From Phoenix dactylifera (lineage: Eukaryota; Streptophyta; Magnoliopsida; Arecales; Arecaceae), in the NCBI RefSeq assembly GCF_009389715.1, contig NC_052393.1, forward strand, positions 4,712,001 to 4,776,000: a DNA stretch of 64,000 bases, in the 5' to 3' direction. Made by a program: the position numbers and the translations under genes. The notes beneath the pieces are model-generated. The model was not told where the DNA came from, made no database searches, and saw only the letters and a program-made list of their open reading frames with translations. Below, piece by piece: positions 38,301 to 48,500 of this stretch. Position 1 is the first letter of the stretch. Each line of letters starts with the position of its first letter.

Positions 38301-41300
38301 CTCCAAACATGGTAATAAATTAGTAGCCCATGTATCCATGTATCCTTGACAATAACTGTACAGAAAAGGAATTGTCTTGGACAGAGAGAAATGACTTAAA
38401 ACAAAAAGCTGGGAGGCACAGACACAGACATGAGATACAAATACAACCGGATATGGATAAGCCGATATGACAAACCTTGAAGAAGTAGGACATGATATGA
38501 CTAGGATACTTCAAATGAAGATACATGCATCCACACATACATGTATGTGTATAGGATTAAGTTAAAGTTACACTTGGTGTAGCTCTTATAGAGTTACACT
38601 TTTTTGGATTGGATGATAGGGGTTCCACATTGATGATCCGAGTCTGTGGACATGATCTACTATACACATAAAAAATATGTGATTTTGAGTCCCTAGCCTA
38701 TGCATCAAATGATCAAAAATTAGACAGTTTAAGTAACATGAAACGATGCGTGTTTTTTTGATTACTTGATGCATAGGCTAGGAGTCTTCAAATCAAATAT
38801 TTTTTGGTGTGCAAGCAGCTTAGAGGTAGTGGGTTACATCTAATAGCTTGGATCATCAAGGTGGGATCCATCGTCCAATTCAAAAAAGGTTCAAACTTTA
38901 AACTCTCTAAGAGTTACATAAGATGTAATTTGATCGTGATCCATACAGACACACATATGTATGTATATTTGTGTATATATATACGTTCTATACATAGATA
39001 CATACATAAACATGCACACATATACATATGCACATATATGTACACGTAAAAAATAATCTAAAAAGTGCAGTAGGCTATTAAAATAATGCAGTTGAATACT
39101 TATGGGCTCGTTTGGTTCGCGGGAAGTATTTTCCCTCCTAGGAATATGATTCCTGGGAATCAGATTCCTAGGAAGAGGATATCTAGGAAAGTACTTTTGG
39201 CATGTTTGGTTAACCATGGGAAAGTGACAAATTTCCAAAGTGCTTATGTTTGGTTGACCATCCACTTTCCTAGGAAAATTATGTATAATTCCTATTATGC
39301 CCTTAATAAAAATTAGGTCTTTAATGCCTTTTTAATGCTTCTTTAATGCTGAAGGGTCTTTTTGGGAAAAAATAAAAAAGGAGTGATTCCCACCTCATGG
39401 GAAAGTAACTTTCCCATGTTTCTCATGGGAAAGACTTTCCCATGAAATGTGGGAATCATATTCCCATGGGAATACAACTTTTTCATCTCTCTCCTTTGAA
39501 AACTCCAACCAAACAAGAGGCATTTCATTACTTTCCCGTTGACCACACTTTTCCCCCTCTTTTTCCTGCGAACCAAACGAGCCCTATATGATAACATCAA
39601 CTTTTATAAGCTCATCATTTGGTCGTCATTTCAAATCCGTACACCCAAAGCTCTACTTCATATTTTAATATTAACATCATAAACTCCAAATTGACCATCC
39701 ACTATCAAAAGGCTAACATGAAAAAAAGAGACAAAAGTCTTTCCTCTCATTTTTTGAGGTATCAGGTAAGTATCTTAAGTGTGCCCGAGAAGTATCCAAT
39801 TGTTTTTTTTTTTAAATTTTGAAAAGTATGACACTTAACACAAGTATTGGATTTATATATGAGAAATATCCAACAAGTATTTGTATCCAATACAGAAATG
39901 GCATGTGATTTGATGTTTCCATGCTTCCTAAAAAGAAAAAAAGTGATTTAGACAAATCTTGTTTGTCTATAGCCTCGGACCAATCAATCGAGTATTGATT
40001 AATACATATGATATAATCAGTTGAGACTACTTGAAAACAATTCTTTTGTTCAGAAATAAAATGTTCCAATGTTCTTGGAAATTCTTTATTTGGCTTGTCA
40101 ATGTTATAATCCACTCATTTGGCTCTATGTTTCAACTTAATGTGATCAAACCATGGTATGCCATATTGTACTGAACCGGGCGGTACAAGGCAATACCGTA
40201 CCATACTGGTTCGGTACTATATGATGGGAGCGTACCGGCACTCAGCATGTCGAACTGTCTTCCATACCGGGCATACCAATATAGTGATAGAGTGGCACTG
40301 GTACGAGGCCCGGTACCGAAATGACATACCTTGGTTCAGACATCTTGGCTAGCACCAAATTGGCATCTTTTTTTTGAATTCTCATCTGCCTTTTCAATGC
40401 CTACCGTAGTGTCATTATCAAATTTGTATAGCATACACTAGCTGACTTGTAAATCATGTATTTTGTTTTGTCAGGTGGCAGCTTTATGCAAACTTGAAAA
40501 GGATAAAGACAAGCTGCGTGATCCTGACCTTCTCCGGTTTATTCTCCAAAAGAAGGCTTCCCTACCAAAGTCTTCTCTTCAGTTAGTATGTCAAATCCCC
40601 AATTTTGTACTTGACAACTAAATAACATGATTTATATAATGCTTACCTTATATGAATTTATGTTGTCCGCAGCTGTCATCCACTCTGGGGGGTCATAGTC
40701 AAGTTCTTTCATCTTTGAAGGAACTTAGTGGCTTGTGCATACATAGTCGAGCAGATTGTCTGCGATGCAGCATTGGTGATGATAATCAAAGAGCAAAGAA
40801 GCTTAGGTTAAGCAGAAATGATGCTGAAATCCAGTCACCAAAACAGAGCTCGCCTGTTATTGCGCATGATGGTGTCACAGTGATCTTGCAAGAAAATCAT
40901 GCTGGATATATGCAGCATGTGAATAAGCTGAATGTTTCAGATGGTGAGAGGATTAATTTTAGTGGTGGTGAAATGGAGCCACTAAAACAAACTTTAGCTG
41001 CTCCAGCTCCTGATAGTGGTAAATTCAACTTGCAACAGGATTCTTCTGGACTGGGGCAAGGTGGTGAAATCCAGCCACTAAAACAAACTTCAGGTGCACC
41101 AGCTTCTGATTGTAATAATGTAATCTTGCAAAAGGATTCTTCTGGACTTGGACAGTATTTGCCCAAGCAGAACATGCCAAATGCCGGTAGTAGTCATTTA
41201 CATCAAGACATTGATAGTACTGGTGGTGATACCATTGAATTGTTGAAAGATAACTCGAGTCTCCAAAATGCAACTTCAGATAGAAGTACAAAGAATGTGA

Positions 41301-44300
41301 ATCCAGCATCGGGCAAGACAGAGTTATTTGCTGGTGTGCCAAGTGTGATATTAGAGGCATCAAGTGATAGTGATGGTGCTTGCGATGTTCCTTCTGACTT
41401 TAATCTTTGTGATGATGTCTTTAATAATGAGAAGCACCGCTTATTGAGTTCTCAAGGCCATGCAAATCAGGATTCTGCTACTGGGGATTGGACAAAACAG
41501 GGCTTATGTATAAAGTGCGATAATGGTGGTCAGTTGTTAAGTTGTAGTGCCAGTGGATGTTCAATAGGTGTCCATGAAAGTTGTTTGGGACCATTTGTTA
41601 AATTTGAGAAGACAGGTCTTTTCTACTGCCCCTTCTGTTCATATAGAAGAGCTACTTTGGCATATTGGAAAGCCAGGAAAAATCTTTCATGGGCCAAGAA
41701 AGGCCTCTCAGTTTTTCTCGGTGAGGATCCTATTCCTGGGCATCGAAAGGAACAATCATCTCCAAAAGTTCGTAGAGAAACAAGTCAAGCAGAAGTTGCT
41801 GGAAATGCGAGTCATCAATCTGATGCCCATCATGCTGACAAGCTGAATGTGAGTTTTTCAACAGCAAAAGAACAACAGCAGCAAATAGAAGTTGCCAAGG
41901 TTTGTGACAAAGGCAAGCTGCACAGTAAACAAATGGAGAATCCATCCAGTGTCGAGAGAGGTGATGTTTCTCATAATCCAGTGGAAAATAATCAAGATAA
42001 GATGGTCATGAGAGTTAACTTCCCTGATGCTGAGGACGCTGATACCTTCATCAATATGGAGAATGAATTAGGCAATAACAGTGAACATGTTTCGGTGGCA
42101 GAGCACCAGCAACCAATAAAACCTCAAGCAGGAATAGATAATGGTAATTTACCCTGTGAGGATAGGGGTACATCTCATGCTGTACATGCTCATGATGTTT
42201 CCAATGCTAAGCAAAACAGTAACATTGATTCAGCTGATGATCATTTACGCACACAGCAATTGAAAAATCAGGGACAGGTAGAAGCTTTTCTTGACCATGA
42301 TACTGGCCATACAGCACCATCTCCACAAACCAGTGATAAGCACTGCAAGAGTAGAAGACAAGATGCTGCTGTAGGTGAGGCCTGTCATCACCAGGGGACA
42401 GTTGGAGACCAGAGCAGGAGCAAGGCTTCACCGGGCAAAAATGGAAAGTACAGATCTCGACCCAAGCGTTAGTAAGTACTCTGAATTTATGATACTTGAG
42501 GTGAAACTTTTTCTGTTTATCTCTAATTGCAGATTCTTGTTATTACAGCTAATTGCATTTTATCTCATCGATCACTGCTAGTGCAGATAATTTTTTATTG
42601 AATGCTGTATGTAGATAACCTACACCTGTTTTGCATAAATTACTGCATGTAGTGTGAGCATAATGTATGTTTTTCAAAAGAAATCCATCATTACAACAAT
42701 GGAGCATAGGAAAAAAAAAAGAACAGTGTTTGAGCTACACTAATAGAGGGTTAATGAAGCAAAGATCCTAGCTTTTATTATATTAATGGGGCCTACATTG
42801 TAATGAGGCTGTCGTGTTTGTATTTATTTGGTTCTAGCATTTAGCATGATTGCTGCACGTTTGACCTAAGAGCAAAGAGTATTGGATGGATGGCTGATGT
42901 GTCCAGTTGTAAGATGGATGGCTGTTGTGCTGTGTAGCTCAAGATTTTTTCCCCCTATTATGTAATTGATAAGTTCTCCAACACTCCTGGTTGGTGTACT
43001 TTTTGGTGTACTTTTCTTTTCATTCTTATAGGGAGAGCAAGAGAGAGATAAAACCAAGAGGTCTGTACTTGCTCCAGGGGTTCTAATATCTAATCTAGGG
43101 TTTCTAATATCTAATCTAGGGGATGTGGGAGAGGCAATGAGTTTGGTTTCTTATCTCTGTCCGTCTTTATTATCTTGGATGGGCTAGTCTTATAGACAAT
43201 ACTCCAATGGTTGGATAAGAATGGAGTGGCTAAGCACGTGGAGTCACTCAAGGGTGGAGAAATCCCCATGAGAGTTTGCTTTATTTATGTCGCTGTAGAC
43301 ATTAGAATGTGCTGTTCTTTTTGGCCTTTTAGGCAGTATGATCTGATTGGGCATGGATGCTTCTGTAAAATTATTTTTCTATTTGTAAACATCTGCAAAT
43401 GTATGGAACTATAAAATTTGAAGTCTGCAAAGTTTTTATGAAGACACCCATGATAATACTCTCTCAAGCCCTGCTAAATGAGTTCTTGCAACTTCGATCA
43501 AGTCTCTCTTTGTTTCTCCCAGCAATCACGCAACCACTTAGTGACACTTCTGCACTTCATCCAGGCTTCTTTATTTATATAAATATGCTTCATCTGTTTG
43601 TCCCTCCTTCCATATAAATATATGAAAACCTTTTCCTTTTTTCTGTCCTCAGATCTGCTTTTTGGGTCCTTTAGAATCATGAATTCTTGTTATGGATATA
43701 CTCTTAGTTTTCAGAACCTGGTTCTGTTATTAAGTTCATTTTTTGGAAGCTGGAAAACAGAAAAGAGTCTTTTCTGTATATATTGGTTAGTGAATATTGA
43801 ATTTGCATTTATTCTGTTTTGCAGTTCAAACCCAATAATTCCTTCTGGCAGGCGAAGGAAACTTGCTTGGACTGTCGAGGAGGAAGAAGCTCTGAAGGTA
43901 TACATTCTTTGATCTTGCCTTACTTCTAGTGATGCCGAACATGGTCATGTCTGGGTTGTGACTTTAGTCCTGTTGAAGAATTGCTACTTGTGAAGGATGA
44001 GCATTTCAGGCTTGAAATTGCTTTGTTGGTACTCTGAAGCTATCCCCTTTTTTTTGGGTTCTAGGAAATGAATGTTTAGTCGTGACATAGTTGTTTGGTT
44101 TTTTTATAGTTTTATTATGGCATCTGCACACATGTTTCCTAACTCTTAAGCATTTGAAACAGCAATGCTTGACCAAAGTAGCTCGATAGCATTTGCCGCA
44201 CTAAAGAGCGATTTTACTAATGCAGGATGTAGTGCCGAAATTTGCTGCAAATGGTGATGGTACTCTTCCATGGACAAAAATTTTGGAATTTGGTCGCCAT

Positions 44301-44390
44301 GTATTTCACAGAACACGTCAGCCTGGTGACCTGAAAGACAAATGGAGGAACATTCAGATCAAAGAGGGTTTAAGAACTAGAAAAACATGA
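35337..44390 (+). CDS. PHD-finger protein with C-terminal telobox Myb domain
   Basis: Probable nuclear chromatin or DNA-binding protein of 799 aa. Exons: 35337-35418, 35519-35688, 40475-40585, 40673-42471, 43825-43897 and 44226-44390; all phases agree. The start is CCGCCATGGCG, a good context. Residues 1-120 form a predicted helical N-terminal region ([20 protein letters not shown]). Residues 160-260 contain three imperfect repeats with cores EIQSPKQ, EMEPLKQ and EIQPLKQ. A C4HC3 PHD finger has ligands C400, C403, C412, C417, H422, C425, C440 and C443. A Myb/SANT domain spans about residues 730-790 ([32 protein letters not shown]). DLKDKWRNI is the telobox motif of plant TRF-like and telomere-repeat-binding proteins. 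Intron 2 is about 4.8 kb and full of MITEs. The exact orthologue is not recognised. Confidence 0.88.
38561..38935. mobile_element. Foldback element in intron 2 of the PHD-Myb gene
   Basis: About 375 bp of nested inverted repeats centred near 38730. The central arms are CCTAGCCTATGCATCAA and TTGATGCATAGGCTAGG (perfect over 17). Outer arms include GATGATCC against GGATCATC, TTTTTTGGATTGGA against TCCAATTCAAAAAA, and GTTACACTTGGTGTAG-like ends. No coding capacity. Probably a MITE; superfamily not determined. Confidence 0.75.
39104..39584. mobile_element. Harbinger/Tourist-like MITE in intron 2 of the PHD-Myb gene
   Basis: A 481-bp element with long terminal inverted repeats: GGGCTCGTTTGGTTCGC on both ends (20 of 21 bases match over the arm). 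It is flanked by TAT on both sides (39101-39103 and 39585-39587), consistent with a 3-bp target duplication. The interior repeats CCTAGGAA and CATGGGAAAG words. The high identity of the arms suggests a fairly recent insertion. Confidence 0.85.
40150..40340. repeat. GGTACCG-rich dispersed repeat, copy in intron 2 of the PHD-Myb gene
   Basis: Contains GAACCGGGCGGTACAAGG, GTACCATACTGGTTCGGTAC and GGCCCGGTACCGAAATGAC. Its right half aligns by eye with the repeat at 13735-13890. GC-rich relative to the surrounding intron. Confidence 0.7.
43068..43125. repeat. Short tandem duplication in intron 4 of the PHD-Myb gene
   Basis: The 22-base unit with core TTCTAATATCTAATCTAGGG occurs twice in a row. 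Recent replication slippage is the likely cause. Confidence 0.8.
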
Positions 44391-44549
44391 TATAACCTAA
44401 TCAGTGTTGTTGCTTTGTTGGATTCTGTTTTGATATTGTTTTTGTATAGGTACGGATCTCTGAAGTGTTTAAGAGTCTGTCGAAGACATGGAGGAACATT
44501 AAGATCAAAGAGGGTTGAAGAACTTGAGAAACATGATATAATTTAAGAT
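44341..44549 (+). repeat. Duplicated 3' end of the PHD-Myb gene
   Basis: The last coding bases plus start of the 3' UTR (44341-44402) recur 146 bases downstream (44487-44549): TGGAGGAACATT, AGATCAAAGAGGGTT and AACATGATATAA are shared. The second copy would read WRNIKIKEG then stop, so it repeats the end of the telobox helix. It lies in the 3' UTR of the predicted transcript. Confidence 0.8.
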
Positions 44550-45234
44550 CGTAGTTTGTTGAAGGTTTTTTTTTTTCCTTTAGTGTAACTACTTGTGATG
44601 TCATTTTTGTATGTACACACATCTTTTTTGAAGCGCTAAATCGTCCATTTATTGCTTCATGTATTCACGTCTCTAGAAGTGGCTGCAAGGTCCTAACTTT
44701 GTTCTAATGATCAATATGGCAGCTTCCCTTTAGTGAACTTAGATATAGATAGCTTACAAGGAGAAATCTCTCAAGGTGGTCGTGTGCTGTCTCAGTTTTT
44801 GCCTGGAAAGCTACATTTCTTTCGTATGTCTCATTCCTGATGCCCGAGCCCCGGAAAAAGTTGCAAAAATAAAAAAATATATAAATATTTTTTTTTTCTT
44901 TTAATAACATTAGCGGGCTCCAAAGATTCCCTGCTATATTCCATAACTGTATCTTAATCCAGTGAAGGGTACGCCACCACCCATTGTTTTACTCCTACGA
45001 ATATTTCAAGCAGACCGTCACAGGCGATCTCCACGAGTCGGCAGTGACTGCGCAAGGGCAAAGAAAGACGGCAAGCGGAGCGAAAGACGGAATCCAACAC
45101 GAAAATAAATAAATTTAATACAATCCTCTCTCTTGACTCTCAAGTCTGTCGTCACTGTGCCGGCTTCCGCCGCTCGCGCGCGCGCGCACGTGCTACATAC
45201 ATGATCATTGTTGCTAGCAGGAGAAAGAGTGGTT
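44550..45234 (+). promoter_or_regulatory. Intergenic region and promoter of HGL1, with alternating CG tract and G-box
   Basis: About 700 bases separate the two plus-strand genes. The HGL1-proximal part holds an alternating CG run at about 45175-45187 followed at once by a palindromic G-box CACGTG (45187-45192). It lies about 45 bases upstream of the first possible start codon at 45235. The left part has T-rich 3' UTR-like sequence and nothing else recognised. Confidence 0.4.
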
Positions 45235-45553
45235 ATGGAATTAATTACTCCACCAGCTCTCAGAATCCGATCCTCCCTCTATCCACGAAGTGCTCCTCCC
45301 CGTCTCCCTCCTTTAAATCTCCTGAAGCCTTCTCTCTCCGTCGACTCTCGCCTCTTCCGATCCCCTCGCAGCCTTCGTCTCTTCAGGTGTCCTCTCTCCC
45401 CCGATCCCTGCTGCCATTCCGATCCGATGGGTTCTTTTTCTTGCCCAAAGTAGCAATTACAGAAAGAATTTGAGAGGAGAGCGAATTCTTAATTCGAGCA
45501 GTTTTTTTGCGTGCAGGAGGTGGAGTTTGGGTCGTGGAGGCGGCGGTTTCGGG
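45235..45553 (+). other. HGL1 5' leader: possible transit-peptide exon plus 130-bp intron
   Basis: An ATG at 45235 opens a 50-codon frame (MELITPPALRIRSSLYPR...) rich in R, S, L and P and nearly free of acidic residues. It ends in a possible donor CAG|GTGTCC at 45386. A strong acceptor, TTTTTTTGCGTGCAG, ends at 45516. Joining 45235-45386 to 45517 stays in frame and runs straight into the conserved HGL1 start at 45554, adding 63 residues. The composition is like a plastid transit peptide. The donor is weak, so this may instead be a spliced or unspliced 5' UTR. Confidence 0.5.
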
Positions 45554-48500
45554 ATGGACGGAGGGAGGGCCACCGCGGATGCCACATCCGGGCGGATGGT
45601 ATTCGAGCCCATACTTGAAGAGGGGGTTTTCCGGTTCGATTGCTCGGGGAATGACAGAGATGTGGCGTTTCCGAGCATTTCTTTTGCTGACCCCAAGGCA
45701 AGGGAGACGCCGATCATGGTACATAAGGTGCCGGAGTATATCCCTATGTTTGAACGTGTTTATGGACAGCAGATGGTCAAGATTCAGGTTTGCTGTTGTT
45801 TCTTTCCGTGATTTTGATCTTTGTAGCTGAAATTATGTAGAGTTTAGCACTTGTTTGAACTTATATATGATGAGATTATCATGATGTGCAGTTTACTGGA
45901 CAAATTGCTGTACTTAAATTGATTGATAATGTTGATCTTCGTTGACGATCATGGCTCATAAGTTGAAGTTAAGCTTCAGTATTGCCTATACATTTGGCAC
46001 ATCTGGCCATCCGGCACGGCAGCCTCCAAAATTCTAGGCATAGGGACGTGACATTTATCCTCAAAAAACATCTAGACACGAGGACATGACATACATATAT
46101 GTATGTATAAGTAACTTGATATCCATATATTTATGCATATACCGTTGTTTTGTTGCTTAGCCTGATTTAAGATTACTTATGATGTGTTTAAATACTTACA
46201 TTAATAGCTAACTATGATAACTTTATAGTAAAATAATAATGATACTTCACTTAGAATATCCATAAAATTGTAATAACTTTATATCAAAAACATGATGGCA
46301 CTTTGCTTAAAGTGTCTAGCGCTTGAAACTGGAGTCTCCTCCATGGCACTCCAAAAAAATGCCAAGTGCCAGCACTTTTTTTCGTTGTCAACGAGATACT
46401 TCAGAGTGGAGTGTCTAGCTGTGGCATGATCCATCTTGCAGCATCCCAAGGGTCCAAAAGTAATGACACTTAAGAAAACCAAAAATCGGAGTTTCTACGT
46501 AATATAATTAAGATATGGAGGAAGGGTCTAGATGCTTTATAATAATTTGAAATCATACTTCTTTGAAATGAAGGGGAGAGGTGAATGTGCATATATCCAC
46601 TTCTATTGTTTTTTCTTTTGTGTCTAAACTTATGCTTTGGTCATTCTGCTAATCCATAGAAAGTAGAATATATCTCTGCTATAAAATTTATTTGAAATTA
46701 ATAATAATTTGCTTACCTTATGTGAAACTTAACTATTTTAGTTATTTCTTTGGAGTTGTTATCTTTATGTTAACTTTTATGATATAAATGTTTTTGATAT
46801 TATTATATAATATGCACCTTTTGTAGCACAGCTTCCTCCTGGATCATCTTTTTATGGAACTGGAGAAGTAAGTGGGCAGCTTGAGCGGACAGGCAAGCGG
46901 GTATGTCATCTATCCAGTTACATATAGCATCTATGTTGTCCAAGTACTTAACCCCCATGCTCATTTCAGATTTTTACATGGAACACGGATGCATGGGGTT
47001 TTGGTCCAGGAACCACGTCCCTGTATCAGTCACATCCTTGGGTTCTAGCTCTTCTACCAGATGGAAAGGCATTGGGTGTTCTTGCTGACACAACTCGGCG
47101 TTGTGAGGTTGGGCAATATTCCTTCCTTCTGTAGATGGATCTTCCAGACTCATTCATGTTTTGGTTTCACCTCTAAAGTGATGCCGAATTCTATCAATCT
47201 GGTGATCGAATTCTTTTTTGACAGGTTGACTTACGGGAAGATTCCACGATAAAGTTTATGGCAGCGGATGTTTACCCTGTTATCACATTTGGTCCATTTG
47301 AGACACCTACTGATGTCCTGATGTCACTGTCTCATGCAATTGGTTATTTTCTTAAAAACATTTCTCAATTTTCTAGCTATCATTTAAAACACTTTAATCT
47401 ATTTCATAGATTTGAATTTACGTGTTGTCTCTATTTGTATTTGTTGTGTACTTGGATTATTACATATCCGATTAAATGACAGGAAAAACTTGAATCCAGC
47501 AGGACATTTTTCGTGCTTATTTTTCATGTATATACATATTTTTAAGGCCAAATGGAGTTTAATTTGTTGAATTAAATTAGTGATTTGATTGCTTTTCAGC
47601 ATGTGTTTTAAATAGCGTCTTTGATAGCTTCTAGATCATAGAGCTAAATGCTTAAGAAAGTTGATTAGTGAACTTGCTGGTGAATAGAATTGTGCAATAT
47701 TATTATTCTAATTGTCCAATGAGAAATACAACACAAGTAGGTTCCTCACACAAACCAGGGTGGTCCTAACTGAACCTTTTTAGGTGATCAACTTGAAATT
47801 GAAAATTAATGATCCCCTGTCATGTGGTGAAGACTGTGTAGGGGGGACATCGATAACTATATCTGGCCAACATTAGATAATTATAATTATTGGAAGGATC
47901 TAGCAATGCTTGTCACCAAATTCAGTAACGTGTTAATTGGAGGCCAATATCTGGATTCAATGAAAACTACATGATTTTGTATTGAACTCCACAACAGTGC
48001 AGTGGTTCATTGCAAGAACAATGGCTTAACATTAAAAGTTGAATATAATTATGGCCTCTCTCTTATGGCATTTACTGAACATACATAACTCCAATATATT
48101 TACATTGGGAGACTTTGGTAAACAGACAACAAAATATTCTATTTTTGTTATCAATTGTTTCTGAAAGTACCTAAATTATACTGGCAATTTTATGCAAAAT
48201 TATATCTTTTCTTGTTTCCCTTTATGATGTCATTTGCATTGTCCTCTATTCTATTATATAATGCGAACTCCCAAGTGCTCTGTTCATTAAGCACCTTGCT
48301 TCAGTGGCTTGATGTACATGCATTGCACGTACCATCCTCTAGTAGTTTCTACATTATGACATTCAACTATAACATATATAAGTATCCGAGGCAGCAGTTA
48401 GTATAAAAACCGAACTTTATCAAATCATATCAGACTTGGCAATTTGCTCATGATAGTTGAAATTTCTCTTGTGATCTATATTGCTTTTACCATTACAATT

